Source: Nocardioides sp. (GTDB lineage: Bacteria; Actinomycetota; Actinomycetes; Propionibacteriales; Nocardioidaceae). Taken from it: a stretch of 26,540 nucleotides of DNA. The notes beneath the pieces are model-generated. The model did not search any database. It saw nothing but the letters and a program-made list of their open reading frames with translations, and was not told where the DNA came from. The DNA is taken from NCBI GenBank assembly GCA_003519585.1, contig DOWL01000128.1, positions 1-26,540 on the forward strand, given 5' to 3'. Below are positions 14,245-22,814 of this stretch, one piece after another (the stretch's first letter is position 1; the number at the start of each line of letters is the position of its first letter). The position numbers and the translations under genes were made by a program.

Positions 14245-16628
14245 CAGGCCAATGGTGCCTTGAGCGAGAGTCGGGCGGCGTACCGGTCCCCCGCCACGTC
14301 GACCTCGAACCGGCCGTCCGCGAGCGCCGCCGCGGTGATCGGGCCGTCGGAGCGTAGATAGGCCAGGCCGACGCTCGAACCCACGGTGGCACCCCAGGCG
14401 GCGCTGGTCACCTGTCCGGCCGGCTCGCCGTCGCGGAGTAGGAGCTCTCCGCCCCACAGCATCGGCTCGGGATCGTCGAGGACGAAGGAGACCAGGCGAC
14501 GCCGCCCTCCGCCCTCGGCCCACCGGTCGCGGAGTGCCTCGAGCGCCGTCCGGCCGAGGAACGGCTTGTCGCCCTTGAGCGCCGTCGCGAACATCAGCCC
14601 CGCCTCCAGTGGCGTGTAGTCCGGAGACAGGTCGCGGGGGAACGCCCGGTAACCCTTCTCCAGACGCAGCGACTCCAGCGCGTTGTACCCAGCGTCGACC
14701 GCACCTCCGGCCGACAGTGCGTCGTAGACCTCCAGCGCCCGGTCCACCGGCACGGTCAGCTCCCAGCCGAGTTCGCCGACGTACGTCATCCGGGTGGCCC
14801 GCACCTCCACCCCGGCGACGGACCTGGTCTCCGACGTCGCGAACGGAAAGTCCGACCAGCCGAGCAGCGCGGGCGCCTGCGGCCCCATCACCCCGAGTAC
14901 GCCGTACGCGTCGGTCTCGTCGGACGCCTCGACCCCACCCTGCCGGCGCAGCCAGTCCAGATCGCGCACCGTCGTGGCCGACGACGACACCACCCAGAAC
15001 GTCTCGGGACCGTCGCGGGTCACCGTCAGGTCGGCCTCGTAGGTCCCGCGCGCGTTGAGCCATGGCGTGTAGACCACGTGCCCCACCGGCACGTCGACGT
15101 CGGCCGCCGAGATCCACTGCAGAGCGGCCAGTGCGCCCGGGCCGGAGACGAGGTACTTCGAGAAGGAGGTCTGGTCGAAGACCGCGACGCCGGTCCGGCA
15201 CGCGCGCTGCTCGGCGGCCGAGGCGTCGAGCCAGTTCGGTCGGTCCCACGTGTAGTCCAGGGCACCGCCGAAGAACAGCGGCCGCTCCCAGCCGTTCTTG
15301 GTGCCGAACACCGCGCCCTTGCCGGCCAGCCGCTCGTGCAGCGGTGAGAGCCGCACGTCCCGCGCGGTCACGGGCTCGCGGTTGGGCCACGGGACGGCGT
15401 AGTGCAGGCCGAGGACCTCGACCACCCGGTCGCGGAGGTACGTCGGATCGGCCGCCCAGGGCGCGAACCGGCGGATGTCCACTCCAGTCAGGTCGGTGGT
15501 CGGCTCGCCGTCGACGATCCACTCCGCGAGCGCGCGACCGGCACCGCCCGCGGATGCGATCCCGACCGAGTTGAAGCCGGCGCCCACGAAGAAGTTGTCC
15601 AGCTCCGGAGCGCGGCCGAGCAGGAACTGGTTGTCGGGGGTGAACGACTCGGGCCCGTCGTAGAACTTCCGGATGCCGGTGTCCGCCAACCCCGGGATCC
15701 GGTGCAGTGCCTCGTCCATCAAGATCGAGAAGTGCTCCCAGTCCTCCCCGAGGAGCTGGAACTCGAACGGGTAGGGGATGTCGTCCGGCGATCGCCACGG
15801 CTTGGCGGTCGGCTCGAAGCCGCCGACGACCAGGCCGCCGACCTCCTCCTTGAAGTAGGTCCACCCGTCCTGGTCGCGCATGATCGGCAGATCCGGACGA
15901 ACCCCTGCGATGCTCTCGGTGACGACGTAGAAGTGCTCGCAGGAGTGCAGGGGCACGGTCACGCCGACCATCGCGCCCACCTGTGCGGCCCACTGACCGG
16001 CGCAGTTGACGACCACGTCGCACTCGACGCTCTGCGACTCTCCGGCCACGTCGGTCCGCACGCCGGTCACGCGGCGCCCGTCGGTCACGAAACCGGTCAC
16101 CCGCACCTGCTCCAGCACCCGCCCGCCGAGCTGGCGGACGCCCTTGGCCAGCGACTGGGTGAGGTCGGTCGGGTTGACGGTGCCGTCGCCGGGCAGCCAG
16201 AGCGCTCCAGTGAGGTCGTCGACCTGCATCACCGGCCACAGCTCCTGAGCCCGCTCGGGTGAGACGACCTCGCACTCCATGCCGTACGCCGCGCCGTTGG
16301 CCGCCGTACGCCGGAGCTGGACCAGCCGCTCCTCGGTGCGCGCGAGCACCAGCCCGCCGCAGTTCTTGTAGCCGGTGGCCAGCCCGGTCTCCGCCTCGAG
16401 GCCGGCGTAGAGCTCGGCGGAGTACTGCACGAGCCGGGTCCCGCTCTCGGACGCCCGCAGCGGCCCGACGAGGCCCGCCGCGTGCCAGGTGGTCCCGCCG
16501 GAGAGGTGCCCCTGCTCCAGGAGCAGCACGTCGGTCTTCCCGAGCTTGGCCAGGTGATAGGCCACCGACGCGCCGATCACGCCACCGCCGACGACCACGA
16601 TCTCGGCCCGGCTGGGGAGGTCAGCCAC
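14244..16628 (-). CDS. FAD-dependent dimethylglycine/sarcosine dehydrogenase-like protein with GcvT folate domain
   Basis: This 794-residue protein has the full layout of mitochondrial-type dimethylglycine and sarcosine dehydrogenases. A DAO-type FAD domain starts with VVVGGGVIGASVAYHLAKLG (residues 11-30). The FAO_M bridge is followed from about residue 430 by GCV_T (GWERPLFFGG, GVAVFDQTSFSKYLVSGPGALAAL) and a GcvT C-terminal barrel (GLAYLRSDGP). His49 in GGTTWHAAGL matches the histidine that holds FAD covalently in dimethylglycine dehydrogenases (His91 in human DMGDH). Known relatives demethylate N-methyl-glycines and pass the carbon to tetrahydrofolate. Here it lies with a permease and kinase-like gene, so the substrate may be a related amine product, or a gamma-glutamylated one. 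The GTG start overlaps the stop of the kinase-like gene by 8 bp. Confidence 0.88.
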   Translation of the reverse strand: MADLPSRAEIVVVGGGVIGASVAYHLAKLGKTDVLLLEQGHLSGGTTWHAAGLVGPLRASESGTRLVQYSAELYAGLEAETGLATGYKNCGGLVLARTEERLVQLRRTAANGAAYGMECEVVSPERAQELWPVMQVDDLTGALWLPGDGTVNPTDLTQSLAKGVRQLGGRVLEQVRVTGFVTDGRRVTGVRTDVAGESQSVECDVVVNCAGQWAAQVGAMVGVTVPLHSCEHFYVVTESIAGVRPDLPIMRDQDGWTYFKEEVGGLVVGGFEPTAKPWRSPDDIPYPFEFQLLGEDWEHFSILMDEALHRIPGLADTGIRKFYDGPESFTPDNQFLLGRAPELDNFFVGAGFNSVGIASAGGAGRALAEWIVDGEPTTDLTGVDIRRFAPWAADPTYLRDRVVEVLGLHYAVPWPNREPVTARDVRLSPLHERLAGKGAVFGTKNGWERPLFFGGALDYTWDRPNWLDASAAEQRACRTGVAVFDQTSFSKYLVSGPGALAALQWISAADVDVPVGHVVYTPWLNARGTYEADLTVTRDGPETFWVVSSSATTVRDLDWLRRQGGVEASDETDAYGVLGVMGPQAPALLGWSDFPFATSETRSVAGVEVRATRMTYVGELGWELTVPVDRALEVYDALSAGGAVDAGYNALESLRLEKGYRAFPRDLSPDYTPLEAGLMFATALKGDKPFLGRTALEALRDRWAEGGGRRRLVSFVLDDPEPMLWGGELLLRDGEPAGQVTSAAWGATVGSSVGLAYLRSDGPITAAALADGRFEVDVAGDRYAARLSLKAPLA

Positions 16629-17550
16629 CCGCCACGTCCTGGAGCAATCCGGCGAGGTCCGGCCCGCGGAACATCGCTTCGGCCTTGTCGAAGCGCTCCA
16701 TCCCCCAGGACTGGAAGTCGTAGTCGATCGGGCTTGTGGCGGCCTGGATGAAGCCCCAGAGCGCCCAGCCGTACTGGCTGCACAGCGCCTGGAGCCGGAC
16801 CCGGGCCAGGTCGGCGCGGGTCGGGGCGCCGAAGTAGGCCTCCGTCCAGGCCTCGGTCATCTCAGGCGTGAAGTCGCACTCGGTGGCGGTGTTGCCCAAC
16901 TCGAAGCAGGCGTCGTTGTTGCCGCTGTACTCGTAGTCGATCAGCCACACCCGCCCTTCACCGGCATCGTCGATGTAGTTGGCAGCCAGGAGGTCGTTGT
17001 TGCACGGCACCGTCGGTCGAGGATCGGCCGCGAGCGCACGCCGTACGTCGGCCCAGGCGTCGGCGTGATCGTCGTAGCTCGGTGGGAGCGGAAAGCCCCG
17101 CTCCTTGACTGTCGTGAGGTAGCCCGCCTGGCGTGCGAACATGTCGAAGTCGCCGGTGAACGAGGGAGCCCCGTGCAGGCGCCGACAGGCGTCGGCCGCT
17201 CGGGACATCACGCCAGGGTCGGCGAAGTCGGCGTTCTCCAACGCCTTGCCCTGCAGGTAGCCGATCACGAGCATCCCCAGGTCGGGGCGGTACTCGACTA
17301 CCTCCGCTCCGACCCCGGCCCGGCCCGCGATCGCGGTGTTGACCTGCTCGGCGTCCCGGTCGATGCCGAGCAGGCCGGCATCGCTCGACGAGCAGCGGAC
17401 GACGACGTCGATCAGCGGTCCGCTGTCGTCGGTGGTGACCCGGACGTTGTGGTTGGTGAGTCCGCCGGGCAGGTCGACGGCACGCCAGGACCGCCCCGCC
17501 ACGGTGGCGAGGCGGTCCAGGGCCGACAGGAGGCGCGCCTCAGTCGTCAA
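16621..17550 (-). CDS. Choline/ethanolamine kinase-like phosphotransferase (APH family)
   Basis: The protein (about 309 residues) belongs to the aminoglycoside phosphotransferase/choline kinase (LicA-like) fold. The catalytic loop reads VPCNNDLLAANYI, so the usual His of the H-x-D-x4-N Brenner motif is Asn, while the base Asp and the downstream Asn remain. The metal-binding loop is VWLIDYEYSGNNDACFELGN, strongly like choline and ethanolamine kinases. It probably phosphorylates a hydroxyl of a small amine or amino alcohol, cytosolically. The start is uncertain: TTG 17550 overlaps the permease stop by 11 bp and precedes the fold; an ATG at 17616 would overlap the permease by 77 bp and looks unlikely. 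It sits between the permease and the flavoprotein in the same operon. Confidence 0.8.
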   Translation of the reverse strand: MTTEARLLSALDRLATVAGRSWRAVDLPGGLTNHNVRVTTDDSGPLIDVVVRCSSSDAGLLGIDRDAEQVNTAIAGRAGVGAEVVEYRPDLGMLVIGYLQGKALENADFADPGVMSRAADACRRLHGAPSFTGDFDMFARQAGYLTTVKERGFPLPPSYDDHADAWADVRRALAADPRPTVPCNNDLLAANYIDDAGEGRVWLIDYEYSGNNDACFELGNTATECDFTPEMTEAWTEAYFGAPTRADLARVRLQALCSQYGWALWGFIQAATSPIDYDFQSWGMERFDKAEAMFRGPDLAGLLQDVAGG

Positions 17551-19111
17551 ATGCGTCGAGCACCGCCTGGTCGATAGTGTGCTTCGGCCCGGTGAACCAC
17601 TTCTTGGCCGACGCATGCCACCAGATCGTGAGCACGACCAGAGAGCCGATGGTCAGGATGGGTGCGTAATTCACGAACTTCCACGAGAAATCCTCATTCC
17701 CGGGGATGGCTGCGGGAGTGAAGGGCAGGATGAAGTAGATGCAGATGATGCCGATCTCGGCGACCGCCACCAGGTTCATCCACTTGTACTTATCGCCATT
17801 GGTCCAGGACCCCGGCTCGAACGCGTCGCCCAGCCTCCACCGCAGATAGATGGGGATCAAGAACGCCAGGTAGAGCCCGATAACGGCTACCGAAACCACG
17901 GCGTAGAACGCCACGGGCACAGGGGCACCGTTGATGTCCACCTTGATCAGGGCCGGAAGTGTGATGATCGCACCGATCACCGCCACGAAGATCACGGCGT
18001 TCGCGGGAACCCGCGCCGTAGTCACCCGGGACAACATCGACGAGCCAGGGATGGCACCGTCCCGGCTGAATGCAAAGGTCATCCGGGACGCACTCGTCAG
18101 GCACGCGACCGTGCAGTAGAACTGGCCCGTGGCGGAGATCGCCAGCACGAGGACGTGCCAGTTCTGCCCCAACGCCTGACCGAAGATCAAGTCGACTCCG
18201 CCCCCGCCCGCGGTGACCGCGTCGGGATCCTGCACGGCGAAGAGGAACGCGAGCAGCAGGATCCAGCCACCTATGGCCGAGTAGAAGATCGACCGCCACA
18301 ACCCCTTTGCAGCCGCCTTCGACGCCGTGTTGGTCTCCTCGGACAAGTGTGCCGAGGCGTCGAAGCCGGTGATCGTGTACTGGGTGAGCAGGAATCCGAG
18401 CGGCAGCACGAGGAACCAGAAGTGTGTGCCTGACAGCGCACCCTCGGCATAGCCGGAGTTGTTGACCTTGTGGGTGAAGACAAAGCTCAGGCCCTGGTGG
18501 GTCTTAGGTACGAAGACCAGGACGAGCACCACGATGCTCGCACCGACGACGTGCCACCAGACGGAGATGTTGTTGATCACCGCCATCAGGTGACCGCTGA
18601 AGATGTTGAGGACCGCCGCGGCCGCGAGAACGACGATGAAGATGACGAAGACGCGAGTCAGCGAGTATCCGTCCGCCCAACTCGACGACAGGGTGTCCAG
18701 CGTGAGGTCGATGAACGTGGCACATCCGTAGGCAACCGAGGCAGTGACCGCGAGCAATCCGATCAGGTTGAGCCAACCGGTGAAGAATCCGGCCGCTGGT
18801 CCGCCGAGCTTGGAGGCCCACCAGTAGATCCCGCCCGACGTCGGATACGCCGAGACGAGCTCAGACATCGTGAACCCGATGATCAGGATGAAGCCCGCGA
18901 TGATCGGCCAGCCCCACGATATGGCGATGGGCCCGCCGTTGTTCCAAGCCTGGCCGAAGGTCGTGAAACATCCCGCGAGAATCGAGATGATCGAGAACGA
19001 GATCGCGAAGTTCGAGAAGCCCGACCACGTGCGGCTGAGCTCCTGCTTGTAGCCGAGTCGTGCGAGGTGCGCCTCGTCCTCGTTGTGGATCTGTGGCTCG
19101 TCGACTGCCAT
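17540..19111 (-). CDS. APC-superfamily amino acid/choline/GABA-type permease (ACT family)
   Basis: The 523-residue protein has 12 membrane segments. It carries signatures of the amino acid/choline transporter branch (relatives of GABA and choline permeases such as yeast Uga4 and Hnm1): a hydrophilic N-terminus ending LARLGYKQELSRTWSGFSNFAISFS, MSELVSAYPTSGGIYWWASKLGG after segment 2, the GFDASAHLSEETNTASKAAAKG loop, and SASRMTFAFSRDGAIPGSSMLSRV. These proteins import amines or amino acids with protons or sodium. Codon choice is less GC-biased than in the other genes (AAT, ATT and TCA codons are frequent), so it may have been acquired. ATG 19111 has GAGGGGGCGGA just upstream. The kinase-like, flavoprotein and Nudix genes follow in overlap. 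Confidence 0.92.
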   Translation of the reverse strand: MAVDEPQIHNEDEAHLARLGYKQELSRTWSGFSNFAISFSIISILAGCFTTFGQAWNNGGPIAISWGWPIIAGFILIIGFTMSELVSAYPTSGGIYWWASKLGGPAAGFFTGWLNLIGLLAVTASVAYGCATFIDLTLDTLSSSWADGYSLTRVFVIFIVVLAAAAVLNIFSGHLMAVINNISVWWHVVGASIVVLVLVFVPKTHQGLSFVFTHKVNNSGYAEGALSGTHFWFLVLPLGFLLTQYTITGFDASAHLSEETNTASKAAAKGLWRSIFYSAIGGWILLLAFLFAVQDPDAVTAGGGGVDLIFGQALGQNWHVLVLAISATGQFYCTVACLTSASRMTFAFSRDGAIPGSSMLSRVTTARVPANAVIFVAVIGAIITLPALIKVDINGAPVPVAFYAVVSVAVIGLYLAFLIPIYLRWRLGDAFEPGSWTNGDKYKWMNLVAVAEIGIICIYFILPFTPAAIPGNEDFSWKFVNYAPILTIGSLVVLTIWWHASAKKWFTGPKHTIDQAVLDAFDD

Positions 19112-19162
19112 TCCGCCCCCTCGGTGCGCTCAGGACGCCGACCGGCATCCCGGAATGGCCAG

Positions 19163-19192
19163 AAACTAGACCCGTGCCGCGCGGGGTGTAAA
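19163..19192 (-). promoter_or_regulatory. Candidate promoter of the permease operon
   Basis: Reading on the minus strand, TTTACA (19187-19192) and TAGTTT (19163-19168) are separated by 18 bp. This gives a start site near 19156 and a leader of about 45 nt that includes the ribosome binding site of the permease. The paired 21-bp elements lie just upstream of the -35. Confidence 0.4.
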
Positions 19193-19205
19193 CAGTCTGC
19201 GCCGA

Positions 19206-19249
19206 AAAAGGTATGAACTCAGACCACGAAAAGGTATGAACTCCGACCA
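19206..19249. promoter_or_regulatory. Two tandem 21-bp operator-like elements between the divergent operons
   Basis: The sequences at 19206-19226 and 19229-19249 are identical at 20 of 21 positions, giving a 23-bp period (about two helical turns). Each contains an imperfect palindrome: GGTATGAACTCAGACC at 19210-19225 and GGTATGAACTCCGACC at 19233-19248, of the form GGTNTGA-N2-TCNNACC. GGT/ACC-type half sites of this kind suit GntR/FadR regulators, and a FadR-type gene begins about 50 bp to the right. The stretch is also clearly AT-richer than its surroundings. I infer that it is the shared operator for the leftward permease operon and the rightward regulator/glutamine synthetase operon. Confidence 0.6.
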
Positions 19250-19265
19250 TTTTCGTCCCCGAAGA

Positions 19266-19295
19266 TTGACAGCCAGGTAAACGCGGCCAGAGCAT
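19266..19295 (+). promoter_or_regulatory. Candidate promoter of the regulator/glutamine synthetase operon
   Basis: TTGACA (19266-19271) is a consensus -35. With an 18-bp spacer, GAGCAT (19290-19295) stands as a weak -10, 7 nt before ATG 19303. That is the leaderless spacing seen elsewhere in the window and favours ATG 19303 over ATG 19294. Confidence 0.35.
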
Positions 19296-19302
19296 GACCG
19301 GC

Positions 19303-20037
19303 ATGACCGCGACCCCGGACCACCACCTCCCGGAGGCGGTACTTCGGCCGGTGCGCGGACACCATGCGTTCGAGGCGTGCGTCGAGCAGCTCGCGACCGC
19401 GATCCGCCTGGGCGTCTACCCACGCGGGACGACGCTGCCGGCCGAGCGCGAGCTCGCCGAGCGGTTGCACGTCTCGCGGGCGACGCTGCGTGAGGCGATG
19501 GCGGCCCTGCGCCAGGCCGGCTTGGTGGAGACCAAGCGTGGCCGCGGCGGCGGCACCATTGTCACGCTCAAGCCTCGTACGCCGTCCGGTCGCGCGGCGG
19601 CGCGGATCACGCCGGCCCGGCGCCAGGACTGGCTCGACGCCCTCGACTACCGCCGCATCGTCGAACCGGGAGCAGCCGCACTCGCTGCCTCGCGGAGCCT
19701 CGACAGCACCCGGCTGGCCCAGCTGGAGCGCGCACACCAGGACGTCGCCTCGGCCCGCAAGCCGGCCCAGCACCGGCAGGCGGACTCGCGGTTCCACCTG
19801 ACGGTGGCGGCGCTGACCGACTCGCCGCGGACCGTCGAGGCCGTCACGTCGGTGCAGGCGACGCTGCACGAGATGCTGCTGGCGATCCCGGTGCTGGGCA
19901 CGAACATCGCCCACTCCGACCGGCAGCACGCTGCGCTGGTCCGGGCGATCAAGGCCGGCAAGCCCGACCGGGCGCGCCTGGTCATGGAGGAGCACTGCGA
20001 CGACACCGCTGCGCTGCTGCGTGGCCTGGTGGGCTGA
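19303..20037 (+). CDS. FadR-subfamily GntR transcriptional regulator
   Basis: The protein has about 244 residues (three more if ATG 19294 is used). The N-terminal winged helix-turn-helix contains IRLGVYPRGTTLPAERELAERLHVSRATLREAMAALRQAGLVE, a textbook GntR signature. The C-terminal all-helical FCD domain has the metal-site pattern D-x3-H (DSRFH), H in SDRQHAALV and H in MEEHCDD, so it probably binds a metal and a carboxylate-type ligand. It sits at the divergent point of the locus with a pair of palindromic elements just upstream, and the glutamine synthetase start follows its stop after 10 nt. I infer that it controls both operons in response to a pathway intermediate, and itself as well. 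Confidence 0.9.
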   Translation: MTATPDHHLPEAVLRPVRGHHAFEACVEQLATAIRLGVYPRGTTLPAERELAERLHVSRATLREAMAALRQAGLVETKRGRGGGTIVTLKPRTPSGRAAARITPARRQDWLDALDYRRIVEPGAAALAASRSLDSTRLAQLERAHQDVASARKPAQHRQADSRFHLTVAALTDSPRTVEAVTSVQATLHEMLLAIPVLGTNIAHSDRQHAALVRAIKAGKPDRARLVMEEHCDDTAALLRGLVG

Positions 20038-20047
20038 GGGGGAACCG

Positions 20048-21430
20048 ATGGAGCAGCACCCGGGACAGCGGCGCAACGACCGTCACCTGACGATGACCGA
20101 GCTGGTCGAGCTGATCGACACCGGCGCGATCGACACCGTGGTGGTCGCGTTCACCGACATGCAGGGCCGGTTGCAGGGCAAGCGCCTGCATGGGCGCTAC
20201 TTCGCGGACGTGGTGGTCGAGCACGGCACCGAAGGGTGCAACTACCTGCTTGCCGTCGACGTCGAGATGAACACCGTCGGCGGCTACGCGATCTCCTCGT
20301 GGGAGCGCGGCTACGGCGACATGGAGTTCGTGCTGGACGAGCGGACCATCCGGCTGCTGACCCACCAGCCGGCGACCGCCATGGTCCAGTGCGACCTGGT
20401 CTGGTTGGACCACTCCCCCGTCCTGCAGTCGCCGCGGACCATCCTGCAACGTCAACTCGACCGTGCGGCCGAGAGCGGCTGGGAAGCACTGGCCGGGACC
20501 GAGCTGGAGTTCATCGCGTTCGACACCTCCTACGAGGCCGCCGCGGATGCTGCGTACCGCGGCCTCACCCCGGTCAACCAGTACAACGTCGACTACTCGA
20601 TCCTCGGCACCAGCCGGGTCGAGCCGCTGCTCCGGGCGATCCGCAACACGATGTACGACGCGGGTCTCGACGTCGAGGGCGCGAAGGGCGAGTGCAACTT
20701 CGGGCAGCACGAGGTCGGCTTCCTCTACTCCGACGCGCTCACCACTGCCGACAACCACAGCGTCTACAAGACCGTGGCGAAGGAGATCGCGGCCCAACAG
20801 GGCAAGTCGATCACCTTCATGGCGAAGTACAACGAGCGCGAGGGCAGCTCGTGCCACATCCACCTCTCGCTGCGCGGCGCCGACGGGTCGCTGGTCTTCT
20901 GGGACCAGGACTCCGGCCAGCGGACCCCGCTCTACGACCAGTTCGTCGCCGGTGTGCTGGCGACGGCCGCCGACTTCACGCTGCTCTACGCGCCCAACGT
21001 CAACTCCTACAAGCGGTTCGCAGCCGGCTCCTTCGCCCCGACCGCGATCGCCTGGGGCCTGGACAACCGCACCTGCGCGGTGCGACTCGTGGGCCGCGGC
21101 GCGGGCGCGCGGATGGAGAACCGCCTCCCGGGCGCCGACGTCAACCCCTACCTCGCGCTGGCCGCGATGCTGGCCGGCGGCTTGCACGGGATCGAGCAGG
21201 AGCTGACCCTGGAGGACGAGTTGGTCGGCAATGCGTACGAGTCCGACAAGCCGCACGTGCCCTCGACGCTGGCCGCGGCCCGGGAACGGTTCGCCTCCTC
21301 CGAGCTCGCCCGCGCGGCGTTCGGCGACGAGGTCGTCGACCACTACACCAACATGGCCGACGTCGAGCTCGCGGCGTACGGCGCCGCTGTCACCGACTGG
21401 GAGCTGAAGAGAGGTTTCGAGCGCCTATGA
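20048..21430 (+). CDS. Glutamine synthetase-like gamma-glutamylamine synthetase (GlnA4/PuuA type)
   Basis: The 460-residue protein has the beta-grasp N-domain (FTDMQGRLQGKRL) and the catalytic domain with the metal-binding Glu of GTELEFIAFD, GECNFGQHEVGF, the H-I-H ATP/metal segment SSCHIHLSL, and NSYKRFAAGSFAP. The key segment reads RMENRLPGADVNPYLALAAMLAGGLHGI. The ENRLPG form, in place of EFRFPD of true glutamine synthetases, marks enzymes that ligate glutamate to an amine. The adenylylation Tyr loop of GlnA is not evident. The gene is followed by aldehyde dehydrogenase, SDR and amidotransferase-hydrolase genes, the set that accompanies M. tuberculosis glnA4 (Rv2860c-Rv2857c). In Streptomyces, GlnA4 makes gamma-glutamylethanolamide. 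The substrate here is therefore probably ethanolamine or a similar amine. AGGGGGAA precedes the ATG. Confidence 0.88.
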   Translation: MEQHPGQRRNDRHLTMTELVELIDTGAIDTVVVAFTDMQGRLQGKRLHGRYFADVVVEHGTEGCNYLLAVDVEMNTVGGYAISSWERGYGDMEFVLDERTIRLLTHQPATAMVQCDLVWLDHSPVLQSPRTILQRQLDRAAESGWEALAGTELEFIAFDTSYEAAADAAYRGLTPVNQYNVDYSILGTSRVEPLLRAIRNTMYDAGLDVEGAKGECNFGQHEVGFLYSDALTTADNHSVYKTVAKEIAAQQGKSITFMAKYNEREGSSCHIHLSLRGADGSLVFWDQDSGQRTPLYDQFVAGVLATAADFTLLYAPNVNSYKRFAAGSFAPTAIAWGLDNRTCAVRLVGRGAGARMENRLPGADVNPYLALAAMLAGGLHGIEQELTLEDELVGNAYESDKPHVPSTLAAARERFASSELARAAFGDEVVDHYTNMADVELAAYGAAVTDWELKRGFERL

Positions 21431-22794
21431 CCGCCGCACCCAGCACCTTCACCGTGGTCAACCCGGCCACGGAGCAACCCGTCGTAGACGTACCCCTCAC
21501 CGACCTCGCCGGCACCGACGCGGCGATCGCCGCCGCGCACGAGGCGTTCCAGACGTGGAAGGCGATCGCGCCGGGCGAACGCGCCTCGCTGCTGCGCCGC
21601 TTGGCCGCCGTGGTCGACGCGCACATCGACGAGCTCGCCGAGCTCGAGGTCCGCAACGCCGGGCACACCTGGGGCAACGCGCGCTGGGAGGCGGGCAACG
21701 TCCGCGACTGCCTCAACTACTACGCGGGCGCGCCCGAACGGCTCTTCGGGAAGCAGATCCCGGTCGCCGGTGGCACCGACGTCACCTTCCACGAACCCCT
21801 CGGCGTGATCGGCGTGATCGTGCCCTGGAACTTCCCGATGCCGATCGCCGGCTGGGGGTTCGCGCCGGCGCTGGCCGCCGGCAACACCGTCGTCCTCAAG
21901 CCGGCCGAACTGACCCCGCTCACCGCGATCCGGATCGGGGAGCTCGCGCTCGAGGCCGGATTGCCGGAGCATGTCCTGACGGTGCTCCCCGGGAAGGGCT
22001 CGGTGGTCGGCGAGCGGTTCGTGACCCACGGACTGGTCCGCAAGGTGTGCTTCACCGGCTCCACCGAGGTCGGCAAACGGATCATGGCGGGCTGCGCCGA
22101 GCAGGTGAAGCGGGTGACGCTCGAGCTCGGCGGGAAGAGCTCCAACATCGTCTTCGCCGACGCCGACATCGCAGCGGCGGCCGCCTCGGCGCCGTACGCC
22201 GTCTTCGACAATGCCGGCCAGGATTGTTGTGCGCGGTCGCGGATCCTGGTCGAGCGCTCGGCGTACGACGAGTTCCTCGCCGGGCTCGAGGCCTCGGTGC
22301 AGGCGCTGCGGGTCATCGATCCGCGCGACGAGTCGTCGGAGATGGGGCCGATGGTCTCCGCCCACCAGCGCGACTCGGTGCAGGGCTACCTCGACGAGGT
22401 CGAGATCGCCTTCACCGGCTCGCGGCCCGACGGGCCCGGTTGGTGGCTCGCCCCGGCCGTGGTGACCGTCGACGACCCGAGCACCCGCATCTGGCGCGAG
22501 GAGGTCTTCGGCCCGGTCGTCGCGGTGATGCCGTTCGACGACGAGGCCGATGCGATCGCGAAGGCCAATGACTCCGAGTATGGCCTGTCCGGGTCGATCT
22601 ACACCAGCGATCTGGGCCGCGGGCTGCGGGTGGCGCGGGGGGTCGAGGCCGGCAACCTCTCGGTCAACAGCCACTCCTCGGTGCGCTACTGGACGCCGTT
22701 CGGTGGCTACAAGCAGTCCGGTCTCGGCCGGGAGCTGGGTCCGGATGCGCCGATGGCGTTCACGGAAGAGAAGAACGTCTTCATCGCTCACTGA
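21427..22794 (+). CDS. NAD(P)-dependent aldehyde dehydrogenase
   Basis: The 455-residue protein is a complete ALDH-superfamily enzyme. PWNFPMPIAGW carries the oxyanion Asn135, LKPAELTPL the cofactor Lys, FTGSTEVGK the Rossmann loop, VTLELGGKSSN the general base Glu233, and DNAGQDCCARSR the nucleophile Cys267. EEVFGPVVAVMPF closes the substrate tunnel. It is shorter than the usual 480-500 residues because of a trimmed loop after MGPMVSAHQRDSVQGYL, a feature I recall for the ALDH next to GlnA4 in mycobacteria (AldC). The ATG overlaps the glutamine synthetase stop (ATGA), so the two are translationally coupled. Proposed role: oxidise a gamma-glutamyl-aminoaldehyde to the acid. Confidence 0.93.
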   Translation: MTAAPSTFTVVNPATEQPVVDVPLTDLAGTDAAIAAAHEAFQTWKAIAPGERASLLRRLAAVVDAHIDELAELEVRNAGHTWGNARWEAGNVRDCLNYYAGAPERLFGKQIPVAGGTDVTFHEPLGVIGVIVPWNFPMPIAGWGFAPALAAGNTVVLKPAELTPLTAIRIGELALEAGLPEHVLTVLPGKGSVVGERFVTHGLVRKVCFTGSTEVGKRIMAGCAEQVKRVTLELGGKSSNIVFADADIAAAAASAPYAVFDNAGQDCCARSRILVERSAYDEFLAGLEASVQALRVIDPRDESSEMGPMVSAHQRDSVQGYLDEVEIAFTGSRPDGPGWWLAPAVVTVDDPSTRIWREEVFGPVVAVMPFDDEADAIAKANDSEYGLSGSIYTSDLGRGLRVARGVEAGNLSVNSHSSVRYWTPFGGYKQSGLGRELGPDAPMAFTEEKNVFIAH

Positions 22795-22814
22795 GTACGA
22801 GAAAGGCAGCCAAG

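Noticed and set aside
20048..21430. The ligase as the housekeeping glutamine synthetase GlnA
   Set aside because: The ENRLPG segment replaces the EFRFPD-type segment of true glutamine synthetases, and the neighbours are amine-catabolism genes and not nitrogen regulators.
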